Made by a program: the position numbers and the translations under genes. This document shows positions 1-11,684 of a stretch of DNA of 64,000 bases, piece after piece. Below the pieces are notes generated by a model. It was not told the DNA's origin and ran no database searches. It saw only the letters and a program-made list of their open reading frames with translations. Location: NCBI RefSeq assembly GCF_019175385.1, contig NC_083348.1:1131001-1195000 (forward strand), given 5' to 3'. How positions within the stretch are numbered: position 1 is the stretch's first letter; the number at the start of each line of letters is the position of its first letter. The DNA is from Lycium barbarum. Taxonomy: Eukaryota > Streptophyta > Magnoliopsida > Solanales > Solanaceae.

Positions 1-628
1 TGTGTTGGGGGGGGGGGGGGGGGGGGGAGGGGTAGGGTCGAAAGTGGGAGGTACGAAAAAACAATTCTCATTTTGTATAAAAAAAATACTAAATAGAAAA
101 TGTGTGTGTGTGGAGGTAAGAAAAACATTTCTCATTTTTTAATAAAATTTTCACAAAAGTGGGCAGGGGGGGGGGGGGAGTGTGGGGTGAGGGAAGTAAA
201 GGGGGGTAGAGGTGGGGTGCGTAGGTGTAGGTGGTGGGGTGGGTGGGGTGTGTTGGTGTTTTTTATCGATCCGGAAAAAATATTTTCCCTTAAATTTTTA
301 AGGAAAATATTTTCTCATATTTTGAGTAAAATGAGTTTCTAGTGGGTGATTGAGTCTCAGGAGCGAATTTATGTATAAAAAATGAGTCACATGAATCCAT
401 GATCACCCGATGAAACTCGGTATATTACGTATATAATCCATGAAATTGTCACCTCTAAATACAAAGGTAAATCCATGCATATTATTTTATGTGGCTGCAA
501 CGTGCATGGCAAAAGTAATTGGTTTAGCAGATAAGCTACTATTTAATGGAAAAGAGCTAATATACATGACATAATAAAATGGTTCTATAAAAACAAAATC
601 ATATACTATAAGATACATGAATTGTCGT
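1..628. repeat. G-rich low-complexity DNA, no gene
   Basis: A G homopolymer runs from 7 to 27 and a second G-rich, C-poor stretch covers about 170-255. Runs of this kind can form G-quadruplexes and are also hard to sequence. Around 272-325 there is an AT-rich palindrome built on AAAATATTTTCC and its complement, a form common in Solanaceae MITE ends. The open frame at 100-342 is only a translation of this low-complexity DNA. No gene is visible. Confidence 0.6.
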
Positions 629-879
629 CTAAACTTGTTCGAGAACTAGTCTCTTATTGACACATTCACGTTCATTTATCCATTTGTGGTATATGTCATT
701 AGGCTCGGTTAAAGGTGTGGCGTGGGTACTATAACTTGCTTTGCAATTGTAGCAAATGGCACTTCCAATCAAGTTCTTCATATCAACGGGACATTCAACA
801 CCTCCTTCGTGGTTGAAGTTTTGAACTTGTTGGTTGCTTTGTTGTACTACAACATTTTCTGAATCTTGGTTGAAGTTTT
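629..879 (-). pseudogene. Transcription elongation factor 1 (ELOF1-like) fragment
   Basis: The minus-strand frame reads HEGGVECPVDMKNLIGSA, then CYNCKASYS, then LTEPNDIYHKWINERECVN. This matches the core of the Elf1/ELOF1 family: small zinc-binding proteins that travel with RNA polymerase II. In the family a CPFC motif supplies the first zinc cysteine pair; here that position reads VQNFNH, so the pair is lost, while the second pair (CYNC) remains. The basic N-terminus is also missing. Upstream, a segment around AAAACTTCAACCA is duplicated locally. The copia element at 880 sits 5' of the conserved part, with its GTTTT target duplication at 875-879 and 5568-5572. I read it as a relic; a divergent functional paralogue is unlikely. 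Confidence 0.7.
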
Positions 880-1043
880 TGTAGGAAATCAATCCGTGAT
901 TTGTATTGATGTATGAAAGTCATTATATACAAAGTAGGTATCTCACTATCAGAATGATACTCGGCTAAATTATAGGACCTAATTACTATACATAAAGAAG
1001 AGAATATTTAAAATATTTACATAGACTATTACATAGTCTATCA
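880..1043 (-). repeat. 3' LTR of the copia element
   Basis: 164 bp, starting TGTAGGAAATC and ending TAGTCTATCA in plus-strand reading. It is nearly identical to 5404-5567, with three substitutions seen. The adjoining 1044-1055 is the polypurine tract (GGGGGTG in minus reading). Confidence 0.95.
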
Positions 1044-2690
1044 CACCCCCGCAGTCGAAGCGGGAGGTTGTCGTACGCTTAGACTGTCCCTGAAATCATC
1101 AAAGTGCACGCGCGGAAGACCTTTAGTGAAGATATCTGCGATCTGGTAACGGGACGGGACGTGAAGAACACGAACTTCTCCACGGGCAACTTTCTCACGT
1201 ACGAAATGTATGTCCATCTCAATATGTTTAGTGCGTTGGTGCTGAACTGGATTACCTGATAGGTATATGGCACTAACATTATCACAATAAACCAATGTAG
1301 CTGTCCGGATGGGACAACGGAGCTCCAAAAGAAGGTTGCGAAGCCAACACGACTCAGAGACGACATTAGCGACGCCACGGTATTCGGCCTCGGCACTCGA
1401 CTTAGACATAGTAGGTTGTCGTTTGGATGACCATGAGAGGAGATTATCGCCAAGGAAGACACAGTAACCTGATGTGGATCGGCGAGTGTCTGGACAACCA
1501 CCCCAATCTGCATCTGTATAAGAAACAAGAGAGGCAATGGAGGATTTGTACAGATGGAGACCAAACTCAATAGTACCTTGAATGTATCGGACTATGCGTT
1601 TAAGAGCATGCATATGTGCAACCTTTGGATCATGCATATGAAGGCATACTTGTTGAACCGCATAGGAGATGTCTGGTCTTGTGAATGTAAGGTATTGCAA
1701 CGCGCTGACAACTTACGATATTGGGTGGGATCATCGCAAGGAGGCCCGGCCGTGGCACCAAGTTTGGCTTTGGTGTCGACCGGTGTCTGACTTGGCTTAC
1801 AGGAAGTCATGCCCACACGCTCTATAATATCTGCTGCATAATTTTTCAGAGAGAGAAACATGCCGTGTGAAGTCCGGGTAACAGCGATACCCAAAAAATA
1901 GCTTAGAGGGCCCAAATCCTTCATAGCAAATTCGGCACTAAGCAGAGACATGATGGATTTTCTGAGAGCATCTGAGGAAGCTGTGAGACTAATATCATCA
2001 ACATATAGCAGAATGTAAGCAATGTCAGAACCTCGACAATAAATAAAGAGAGAGTGATCAGATCGGCTATGTGAAAAACCAATAGTGGAGACATAGTCTG
2101 CAAAGCGTTGGAACCATGCACGGGGATCTTGCTTAAGTCCGTACAACAATTTCTTCAAGAGACAGACATGATGTGGATGATTTGGATCCTTAAACCCAAT
2201 AGGTTGATGCATATAAACAGTCTCATTAAGATTACCGTGTAGGAAAGCATTCTTGACGTCCAACTGATGAATGGGCCAAGAGTGTGCAAGTGCAATGCTC
2301 AAGACAGCGCGAATAGTAGCCGGTATGACAACCGGACTGAAAGTCTCATCGCAGTCAACTCCAACCTGTTAAGACCTGCCATCACAGACAAGACGGGTTT
2401 TGTGCCTCTCAAAAGAACCATCAGATTTCTTTTTATGACGAAAAATCCACATAGAACGAATAAGATTCACATCAGTGGGACGTGGAACCAACTCCCACGT
2501 CTTATTACTAATTAGAGCATTATATTCATCAACCATGGCAGCTTTCCAATTGTGGTCATTTAGAGCACTGACAGGATTTCGTGGGATAGGCGAGATGGAG
2601 AGATGCTAGAAGTATTTAAGTTGAACGGTTGTTTGGGCTTAAAAATCCCATGTTGGCTTCTAGTGACCATGCGGGTGGGCTGCTGGGCAG
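1041..2690 (-). pseudogene. copia reverse transcriptase and RNase H region
   Basis: In minus-strand order the frame gives NPVSALNDHNWKAAM, then the RT N-terminus (DCDETFSPVV, QLDVKNAFLHG), then the catalytic YVDD box (LLYVDDISLTAS), a copia signature. After a frameshift near 1705 it resumes as LTFTRPDISYAV, TDADWGGCPDTRRSTSG and AEAEYRG (RNase H), ending in IADIFTKGLP. Nonsense codons lie at 2606-2608 (TAG) and 2370-2372 (TAA where CAA is expected). A +1 frameshift near 2691 separates this part from the integrase frame. In an intact copia element it would be one polyprotein with the upstream Gag-integrase part. Confidence 0.92.
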
Positions 2691-5282
2691 TCACGGGTGG
2701 GGCAGTGGGGGTAGAGGCTGTGGGGCAGTGACCGTGGGGTTGGACTGCTGGGCAGTGGGGGGATAGGGCTGCTGGACAGTCACGGGTGGAGCAGCGGAGG
2801 GGAGGGGCTGCTCAGCAGTGGGGGGGAGGGGCTGGACCGAGGGAACGTCGGGTGGAGGAGGCTGTGACAGAAAATGCAGGGTATATGGAGAAATCCCATG
2901 GTCCAAAAAATCATAAGAAGTTGGGGTTGGTGAGTGCAATTTGGAGAAGGGAAATTGAGTTTCCTCAAAGATGACATGCCTTGTGATGATGATTTTGTTG
3001 GTGGATAAATCATAACATTTATATCCTCTATGATTCAATGGATAGCCCAAAAATACACACGGGGTGGATCTTGCTTGTAACTTATGAATAGTTGTAGATG
3101 GGAAAAGTGGATAGCATAGACACCCAAAAACCCGGAGATGAGAATAGGAGGGGGTTCGTTGATAGAGAACTTGCGTTGGTGATTTATACCCAAGGACTTT
3201 GGGGGGAAGTACATTAAGGAGGTATGTGGCCATTTGGAGAGCATGATGCCAAAAAGAGGGGGGCATGGAAGAGTAGACAAGAAGAGTGCGCACTATGTTG
3301 TTAATGGATTTAATTTTTCTTTCCGCTTTTCCGTTTTGAGGAGAGGTATAGGGGCAAGAAAATCGAAAATTTAAACCATTTGAGGCGCAAAAAGATTGAA
3401 AATGCACATTGGCGAACTCCCGCCCATTATCACATTGAATGTTTTTAATGTCTCTTTCGAATTGAGTCCGTATTAATGCCTTAAAAGATAGAAAAGTGGA
3501 ATAGACTTGGGACTTGTTAGAGATTGGAAAAGTACAAAGAAAATTACTATAATCATCAAGAAAGAAAACATAATAGCGGTGCCCATTAGAACTTAAAACA
3601 GGAGATGTCCATAAATCACGATGAATGATATCAAACGGCATAGTAGTAAATGACAATGAATCATAAAATGGCAATTTAACATGTTTCCCCAAAGGACAAG
3701 AGGTACAAAAAGAAGTTCGGGCCCTATTACATTCAATTAAGGCATTACTACGAAGAGAACTAAGGATAGCATTTCCCGGATGGCCGAGTCGGGAATGCCA
3801 CAAGCTAGGTGATGCGGCAATGAAAGTGGATGGTGGAGTGGTCCATTTTGTGGCAATGATAGGATACAATTCCCCGGTGCTCTCACATCTCATTAGGCGG
3901 CTCCCCGTCGGTAAATCCTTCACAGAAAACCCAAGAGGATCAAACTCAACAGAAACATTATTGTCCTTAGTGAATTTACGTACGGAAATAAGGTTTTTGA
4001 TGAGTTTTGGAGCATGCAAGACATTTCGGAGACGTAATTGATGATTAGGAGGGGGTAGGGATGTATGACCATAGCCTCGAATTGGAATAGTGCTACCATT
4101 ACCAACAATGATTCCAGAATTATTGCTCAAATTAAAATAAGACGTGAGAGTACTTGAGTTGGCAGTCATGTGGGAAGTCGCTCCGGTGTCCATGTACCAA
4201 TTATCATCCGGTTGATGCATGGACAGAGTGTGCATGGCTGCCTCCATGTATGTCGGAGTGTACCCAGAATAGGTTGGACCATGCATGGAATAGGCCTGAT
4301 GAGGTCGTGGACCCGCACCGAGAATGCCGCTGCCGGGCCGCGGTGTGGTGGGACGCTGCTGCCACTGTCTCGTCGGATACGGGAAGGGGGGCATTGGCCA
4401 CTGCTGGGGCGGCCAGGCAGGCCAGTAGTAGCCCCCTGCCGGTGGCTGTCCCGTCGGCCACTGGTCGTTGCTGGTCTGTCCGCCGCCGCCGGATTTCCCG
4501 CAGTTGTTGTTCCCCTTTCCCTTGTTCCTGTTAGAATTCCTACCACGATTATTATCACGACGATTAGTTGAATTATTGTTGCCACCAAGTGGCGGGGAGG
4601 GAGTATCATTATCAACAAGTAGAGCCGCGGGACTGGAATCGCGGGCACGTTCCTTGGCTGCTGCGTCTTCGAGCTTGAGTCTGGAGCACACTTCAGAGAA
4701 AGAGGGCAGCACATCCTTCTGCTGGATGGTGGTGACAAAGTGTGCATATGTCTCGGGTAAGCCTGCAAGGAGGCGTAAGACCAGACGTTGGTCGGACACC
4801 GGCGACCCCACGTTGGCAAGCTGATCCGCGAGAGACTTGAGCCTATTATAATAGGCCATAACCGAGCCGAAGTCGGCCATTTTTGTGGTGGTGAATTCAG
4901 TTTCAAGATACGCTGCCCTTGAGTGCTTGTTATCTTGGAAAAGTTGAGCAACTCGATTCCAAGCCTTCTCTGCAACATCATCCGCCACGAGAATAGAGGT
5001 AAGAATATCATGGGATACGGTGGCGTATATCCATTAAAGGACCACCGCATCTAGCCGTTTCCAGAGCGTAAGGTTAGCCGCCTTTGTTGCGTTGTACGCG
5101 GTGAGTTCAGTGGTGTCAGTTGGTGGTATGATGTGTTCAAGTACGGAGTGGACGCAGGCTAGAACTTTGAATAGTGTCGCCCATTCGTGATAATGGCCGG
5201 TTTCCATGTCTAGAGTGATTGGGATTAAAGATTTCACATTCGTGACGGTTAAAGCAGAATGGAAATTTTTGTTGTCAGCCAT
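2691..5282 (-). pseudogene. copia Gag, protease-like and integrase region
   Basis: The frame opens with MADNKNFHSALTVTNVKS, a typical copia Gag start, and is continuous to 2691 except for one nonsense codon at 5034-5036 (TAA, probably from CAA). Next come a Gag UBN2-type region, a Gly/Asn-rich linker without a clear CCHC knuckle, the protease-like [12 protein letters not shown], the pre-integrase [11 protein letters not shown], and the integrase core with DLWTSP, DNGREF and [11 protein letters not shown]. It ends in a proline-rich linker whose repeats contain the frameshift leading into the RT. The single stop splits an otherwise well kept Gag-Pol, which fits recent inactivation. Confidence 0.93.
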
Positions 5283-5393
5283 TGAAGGGAGAAGAGGGAG
5301 GAGGAAGGGGTGGCGGCTACAGCTAGGGTTAAGAGAGAAGAGGGAGGTGGACGGCTAGGGTTTAGGAAGCTAGGGTTTTTAGGAGAAACCTAG

Positions 5394-5403
5394 TCTGATA
5401 CCA
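5394..5403 (-). other. tRNA-Met primer-binding site of the copia element
   Basis: The minus-strand sequence TGGTATCAGA directly abuts the 5' LTR. It matches the common plant primer-binding site complementary to the 3' end of initiator tRNA-Met, and it fixes the element's orientation. Confidence 0.9.
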
Positions 5404-5567
5404 TGTAGGAAATCAATCCGTGATTTGTATTGATGTATGAAAGTCATTATATACAAAGTAGGTATCTCACTATCACAATGATACTCGGCTAAATTATAGG
5501 ACCTAATTACTATACATAAGGAAGAGAATATTTACAATATTTACATAGACTATTACATAGTCTATCA
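5404..5567 (-). repeat. 5' LTR of the copia element
   Basis: 164-bp partner of 880-1043. Its outer edge is followed by the target duplication GTTTT at 5568-5572. Confidence 0.95.
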
Positions 5568-5817
5568 GTTTTAAACTTTTTAGATTTGTTGGTATTCTGT
5601 TTTGACACCCTATTGCATTTGATGAAATCCTATGTATAACCTGCCAAGGCGGGATAACCTGCTTACGCGGGTTACTTTTTTAGCTGGCTCACATTTAGAT
5701 AAACTCCTTTTCTTTCTACGGCTAAAATTTTTGCTGATCGGCTGGTTTTAAATTCCTATCCTTAAATTAGAATTTGGTTGTTCCAGGATCATGAAGCTTG
5801 AGATGTAAATACTTTTA

Positions 5818-6099
5818 GTGGTCGTTTGGTTTAAGGTATAACATGGGTTATACCGGTACTAATTTTTATACCACGTTTGGTATAAGGTATAGATTTATCC
5901 CGGGATTATTTTATACCTTGTACCAAACGTGGTATAAAAATTAGTGCTGGAATAACTCAACTTATACCTTCTTAACCCACTTATACTGGTATTATTTTAT
6001 ACCATCTTTCAGATGGTATAAAATAATACCAACAGATGGTATAAATTAGTCCCGGAATTGTAATCCCGGGACTATTTTGACCTCAAACCAAACGACCAC
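5818..6099. mobile_element. Tourist-like MITE (PIF/Harbinger type)
   Basis: A 282-bp AT-rich element with perfect 15-bp terminal inverted repeats GTGGTCGTTTGGTTT, flanked by the direct repeat TTA (5815-5817 and 6100-6102). A 3-bp TWA duplication and a GTTTGG-type terminus are hallmarks of PIF/Harbinger MITEs. Inside are further palindromes built on GGTATAA/TTATACC. No coding capacity. Confidence 0.88.
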
Positions 6100-6450
6100 T
6101 TAAGGAATAAATGCTTTCAATTTGTTATCTTGGAGATGCATGGTTAATGCTCATGCTTTTGTGTCCTTTCTAATGGATTATTATTTTACTAAATTCAGCC
6201 TTGATAAGTAACTCCCTTAAAATTTATTTTATTTTCTTGATCAGGTTTAGTTTTTGAGATTGTTACCCTTTGAGCCTCTGTGCTCGTGTACACTACTTCA
6301 TGATATATGGGAACCGAATATAAAACGTTGTTTTGTTTCCATCAACGGGGTAGGAAAATAAGGTGCTTCCAGATGGGTCCACTTCGTATGGGGACGTATT
6401 ACTGATCAAATTATTGCGAAGACAGACATAAAGTGCAATGATTTTGTAAA

Positions 6451-6954
6451 CCGAAAAGGGTCAAAATTATCTCTGAACTTTAAAAAATAGTTCATTTATA
6501 CCCTTCGTTATACTTTAGGGTCAATTATACCCTTACAGTTATACTATGGGGTCAATTATACCCTTATGACTAACGGCTGTCACGTGGCATCATCCCAACC
6601 CTTCAAAATTATTTTATCCTCAAATAATTTTTTACCCACTAAAATAACTCAACAATTTTTTTTCCAGCAAAAATAATACGAAATTATTTTTATTTTTTTT
6701 CCTGGAAAAAATATCCGTATTATTTTTGCTCGAAAAAAAAAATCGAGTCGGGTTGAGTTATTTTAGTGGGTAAAAAATTATTTGAGGGTAAAATAATTTT
6801 GAAGGGTTGGGATGATGCCACGTGGCAGCCGTTAGTCATAAGGGTATAATTGACCCCATAGTATAACTGTAAGGGTATAATTGGCCCTAAAGTATAATAA
6901 AGGGTATAAATGAACTATTTTTCAAAATTCAGGGGTAATTTTGACCCTTTTTCG
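6451..6954. mobile_element. Mutator-type MITE with 9-bp target duplication
   Basis: A 504-bp element that is almost entirely an imperfect inverted repeat; the arms carry phrases such as GGGTATAATTGACCCC and CACGTGGCAGCCGTTAGTC. It is flanked on both sides by the perfect 9-bp direct repeat TTTTGTAAA (6442-6450, 6955-6963). A 9-bp duplication with long inverted repeats is typical of Mutator-like elements. It interrupts the PB1-like part of the surrounding pseudogene. Confidence 0.88.
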
Positions 6955-7354
6955 TTTTGTAAATGCAGTTTTTGACAAATTAGGCATTGATCCTTCAGAT
7001 AAGATCTTGCATTTTACAATGAAGTTTGATAGGTCCGAACTGATACGGCTGATGGACCAAGAAGGTGTCGATACCCTGTTGCAATTTACTAATGGTTTTG
7101 CTCATGTTTATGCATCAAATTTGGAGGAGGAGCCTAATGCTATGCCACCATCAGGTCATGCGAGAAAAATTGTACTTGTTGATTAGTCTGATTCAGAACG
7201 AGATACAACCGCGCTAGGTGATGATGAGAATGATTTGGCAAGCCTTCTGAAAAAAGCACGGTTCTAGTCTGCTGGAGACAGTGAACCTCAGCAGAAAAAA
7301 GTTGTTGGTTTAACTAGGTCGTGCAGTCTTTCTGTGGAAAGATTAAATCAAAAT

Positions 7355-7376
7355 GGGGGGGGGGGGGGGGGGGGGG
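7355..7376 (+). repeat. G22 homopolymer
   Basis: A 22-base G run inside the DUF3444 pseudogene. It could be a real expansion or a length error in sequencing. Confidence 0.9.
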
Positions 7377-7927
7377 CCTTCCTAAAAGGGATGTGCAGAG
7401 TGACAATTCCGAGGTTGGGAGCGTTAACGAACAGGTTTCTAGACCACCGTTAGGTGGTGCGAAAAAAATTGAACTATTGTTGATTCTGAATCAGAATCAA
7501 TAATTTCTGATTCAGAACCAGATACAATTCCTGGTAATAATCCTGTAGTGTTTTATTATCATCCTGGTCAAAAAGTGCTTGGTGAGAAAGTGTTGTATTA
7601 TCATCCTAGTCCTGATTTCAGTGATTTTGACAAGCATAAAGCTGAAAATTGCCTTGCAGTTGACGAGTTCTGGGCTGTCTATGATATGCTTGACCATATG
7701 CCAAAATGCTATGCCCACATTAATTAGGAAGGTATTTGGTCCTGAATTTAAGATGACGTTCAGTTGGCTCGGGTCTCATCCAGAAGAAGACCAAAGGAAG
7801 TGTGCTTGGGTCAAGGCAGCTGGCTTTCCTGTTGGCTGTGGGAAATTTATTCGTGCAAATATTGATTATACTATGAATCGACTTATGTTTCTCATCAAGT
7901 GCAGTTCGAAAAGGGAACGAGTGGTAT

Positions 7928-9208
7928 GTGTTGCACCCTATTTTTACCAACCCTAAATAAAGTACAACTTATGAACTCTAACAAAGTTGATTAGTGTACA
8001 AAGTCGCCACGTAGCATTTAAGGTATATACTAGGGTATCTATAAATTATTAATGTATTGACTTAAAAATAATTTGGCTGAAACAAGTGAGATTCTAGGTA
8101 AGGGTTCAAATTATTCTAAATGAAATGTGTTTAGCATCCTTTGGAATCCACAAAAATATGGTTCCGGTTGGACATGATCCGGTTACATGAGGGATGTACA
8201 CAATGAATGATTATATATTTATAAATATATTTAAATCAAAGAATGATTAGCATGAGTGTCTACGTGATAAAAGAGTAGGTATATTTAGATGTGCATTATA
8301 CCGATCGAAATATGTTCAAAAGATAAAATAAGATATATAAAAAGCATACCATTTTAAAGGGATAGCAAAAATATGAAAAATGCGTGTCAAAGAATGAAGT
8401 GCTAAAAGAATTGAATTTAAGAACATGTCTAAAGGAAAACGACTCGTGATTAAGGCAACTACTTTAAATAAATGAATAAAGTATGAGAAGATTTTTTTTT
8501 TAAATCAATATAATAAAACTGTTTTTCAGTGAGAAGAAAAGATAAAATAACTAGAATCTATAAGAATTTATTATGTAATAAACGAACGAATATATTTTGC
8601 CTAAAACAAAATAATAAGCGATCTTGTAGAGGAAAAGAATCATATTAACAATGAATTAATGAGGGTTATGTACGAAGTCTTCCAATCATTAATCTTAAAG
8701 AAATGAAAAAAATCTAAAGTTAACTAACTTGCAATTATGTAGCTAAAACAATTTATTTAGTATATAAACAAAAGAACCTTTTTTAATCGGAAATATTCAA
8801 GTTTATGAATTCATACTAGGCTAATTTAAAATTATATATACACACATGTCCACTTTAGGTGAGTTGACTACTTAAAATGCTCAGGTGAAATTAATTAATT
8901 CAATTTATAAAACGTATTAATATGAGTTATAGAACGATAAGAAAGAGTTAGGGGGTTAATTAGTTATTGACATTTGCAATATCCTAAGTGGTATTAACAA
9001 GTAAATGCGTCATAAATAAATGTAGCCCCACCCAACACCCCAAAATTAATACTTTTCACTATACTTTACAAATTTTTGTACGTTCAAGAACAGAGAATAT
9101 GAAGCGGGGTTGGACGGGGGTTTGTACTTATTTTGAGATTCGCCTTTGAAAAAGCAACTCCGTTAAATACCTCGCAAAAATAAAGGACAAAATGTTAGTA
9201 TAGACAAA
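7928..9208 (-). repeat. Degenerate LTR-like sequence
   Basis: The left edge TGTTGCACCCTATTTTTACC and the phrases AAAGTCGCCACGTAGC, AAGGGTTCAAATTATTCT and AGCATCCTTTGGAATCC match, in order, the reverse complement of the 3' end of the LTR that ends at 59733. This looks like an old copy of that LTR superfamily in minus orientation. The right edge near 9208 (AGTATAGACA) is a guess, and I found no convincing target duplication. There is no coding potential, and I see no gene in 9209-9427. Confidence 0.5.
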
Positions 9209-9673
9209 AATATGATTTTTATACTTGATAAATATTAATACTAGATATATGCATCCTTCTTTTATTTACGCGGCGGCAGGGGGGCGGGGGGATCGACGGG
9301 TTTTTTTTCATTGGCCAAGTGTAGTATTTTGTTCATTATCATTAAAAAAGGCGATAAATGATGAGCAAAATAGTCAAAAATAACCCAAATGATATAACCA
9401 ACAGCTAAGCGGATCACCAGAACAAATAAGGTGGAAACCAGAAAAGTTCAGAGAGAGAGAGGCTCTGCCTTCTCTCTACTCCCCCACCCCTAAAAATTCT
9501 ATTTCCACCGTCTATCTAGAGAGAGAGGGGCTCTGCCTTCTCTCTAGTTTCTTCTACAAACCACCTTTCTCCACCACCTCAATTGCAGTTTTGACCAGTA
9601 TGACTGATCTCCATATCCCTCAAGCAGATCCGCCCTCCAAATCCCCCCAAAGCCAGATCCACACTACTCCGAC

Positions 9674-11684
9674 ATGGAAGAAAAAGAAACCCTACCTTCT
9701 CCAAAGCCAAAACCTCTCTCCTATAAGAGTGTTATGCTAGATCGATATGAGGAACTAGAAACTTCCTACATCTATGAATCAAAACAACGGAACAACTTAG
9801 AGATGGAGGATAACTTCGAACACCCATCAGATCTGGATGCTATATTGATACTGCGGCAATTTGGGTACGCCTACCTCAGTTACCAACGAAATTTTTTGAT
9901 AGGCGAATACTTGAAAAAGTGGGAAGTAAAATTGGGCGGCTGGTTAAAGTGGATGCATGCACATCGACTACCCTTAGAGGCCGTTATGCAAGGATTTGTG
10001 TAGAAGTAAGTCTTGATGTTCCAGTCAAGACCTCTATCACAATTAGAAATCATAAGCAAACCCTAGTCTGTGAGGGGGAGGGTATTATGTGTGTGGGATG
10101 AGGAAGGATAGGTCATACGGTTGAGTTGATTCTTGCAACCACAAAACATCCCCTATCCCAGCAGGAAATTCAATTGATGGAGCAGAGACGATAAATAAGC
10201 TTTGGTAAGAGAAGGAAAAGCCCTCAAAGAAAGGCTGAATCAAAAGATGGGATGGTAAGTCAACAACAGAGAGGTAAAAAGGTACAGGTAAACTCTTATG
10301 ATGGTGCCTCTGGTAAGCTTCCAAATCCCCATTCTTTTTCTTACAAAGACCGGTCAAATTCCGGCAAAGGTAAAGGGGCGGCGGCTAACCCCAAGACCCA
10401 GTTTGTCTTCACAAAAGAGACTGAGCCAACGATGCAGAATCCAACTGGAATTGGACCACTTAACATGGCCCAACATAACAATGAGTCAAAAATATCGGGC
10501 ATGTGTTTACTAACTCTATTTTTAATTTTAGACAGTTGATCGAAGTTGAACAACCCCAATCCTCCAAGGCCCACTCGGGTAAGACAAAAATGAACCCAAG
10601 AGACCAAACAAGAAGTTTGAAGAAGTAAGAGGAAATCAAGGGTTCTCAAGACCCAATAACAGTTTTACCAAAAACGGCTTTCCAGATCAATGATGGGCCA
10701 CAACATAAAAAATGAAACTTGGATAATTCATTTAAGTCAACTGGTTCTTCTACCCAATCAGAAAAAAACCTCATCATTAACGAGGTAAAAAATACTCTCC
10801 CTCCCTCTAAAATACTTCCCCATTTCCCTATAACCACTTATATGAAAGCTCAAGCAGCGGATTTCCCAAATCCGATGAAGGATATCACATGTCCACCCTA
10901 TACTAATCATTTCACTGGGGCAGGCATGATTATAAACTCCACTAACGAGGAGTCGGCATTAAATGATAAGCTATTTTCAAAAAATTCTTCTTATCTTTAT
11001 AAGGAGCAAAACCTTACTAGTTTTAAAAATCAAACCCTTTTCTCTAATAACTCTGACACTATTAGTACTTCTACTTTTTTCTCTGATAACCCAGATACCA
11101 CTAATGGCAGAGAACCTTTTACCTTTAATGTACATCACTGCTCCACTACTTCCAGATCATCTCCCCGCCTCATGGCTAGATGGGTCTTCAGGGACACTCC
11201 ATGGCCCTGAGTGTTCAAGTGGAGAGGAGTGATGTCCTATTAATAGTGAAAGATGCGCGCTTTCTGGCCCACATGGTGACCCAGGGGCTCAACAATGGCA
11301 TGGACAACTATGGCCACAATGTCTGGCTACAAACACTACTCCAAACCATGGACCAGACAACCCTAGAAGCCATGCATGCAAACCTCATCTCGAACATAAT
11401 GACAAATGTGACTCAATCCCTCCCTTTCTTCCCACATGTAGATCAGTTACCATCCCTACCCCCAACCTTTGTACCATGGACTTCACCAGTACCCCAGGAC
11501 AACATGAAAATGGAACAATATTGACCACACCTACCCAGACCACAGAGGCTTCCACCTCCCAAAACATCACTCTCCAGACCTTAAGAGCACAAAACAAGGA
11601 CCTAGAGGCGATGCTCACCTCCATGCATGTGCCATAATCATCAGTAATAACCTGGAGGAACTCCATATGGTGGAGTTCAATGGT
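9674..11684 (+). pseudogene. LINE ORF1 (DUF4283 / zinc-knuckle RNA-binding protein)
   Basis: The frame starts MEEKETLPSPKPKPLSYKS. After a frame change it gives KVGRLVKVDACTSTTLRGRYARICVEVSLDVP, the signature of the DUF4283 RNA-binding protein of plant L1 ORF1. The zinc knuckle follows as MCVG-stop-GRIGHTVE: its second cysteine is replaced by the stop TGA at 10099-10101. A hydrophilic Ser/Asn/Thr-rich tail, broken by several frameshifts, runs to the solo-LTR insertion at 11690; a short remainder of ORF1 continues from 15336. In an active element this protein would bind the LINE RNA. The frame is clearly non-functional. Confidence 0.8.

Larger units (their letters stand above)
880..5567 (-). 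mobile_element. Ty1/copia LTR retrotransposon, structurally complete
   Basis: Two 164-bp LTRs (880-1043 and 5404-5567) bound the element. Both begin TG and end CA and are flanked by the 5-bp direct repeat GTTTT (875-879, 5568-5572). A primer-binding site for initiator tRNA-Met abuts the 5' LTR and a purine-rich tract abuts the 3' LTR. Domain order on the minus strand is Gag, protease-like region, integrase, reverse transcriptase, RNase H, the copia order. The LTRs differ at only 3 positions that I can see, so insertion was recent. The coding region nevertheless has at least three nonsense codons and two frameshifts, so the copy is not autonomous. Confidence 0.95.
6390..7927 (+). pseudogene. 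PB1-like / DUF3444 protein pseudogene
   Basis: Removing the MITE at 6451-6954 and one copy of its target duplication gives a continuous reading, CNDFVNAVFDKLGIDPSDK, running into LMDQEGVDTLLQFTNGFAHVYASN, which resembles a PB1-like domain. Further on, PDFSDFDKHKAENCLAVDEFWAVYD, MPKCYAHI, VFGPEFKMTFSWL and GFPVGCGKF are diagnostic of DUF3444, a domain found with DnaJ-type proteins in plants. Stops at 7184-7186, 7267-7269 and near 7725, a 22-bp G run and frame changes show that it is dead. The DUF3444 part stops abruptly at 7927, where LTR-like sequence begins. A partial second copy lies at 28505-28840. Confidence 0.72.

Noticed and set aside
100..342. 80-codon plus-strand frame
   Set aside because: Translation of G-rich low-complexity DNA; no family resemblance.
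4166..5050. 294-codon minus-strand frame
   Set aside because: It overlaps the copia Gag-integrase frame in another phase; the Gag frame has the domain matches.
7928..9208. Complete solo LTR in minus orientation
   Set aside because: Similarity to the LTR X end is real, but no matching target duplication was found, so it is kept only as a degenerate LTR-like stretch.
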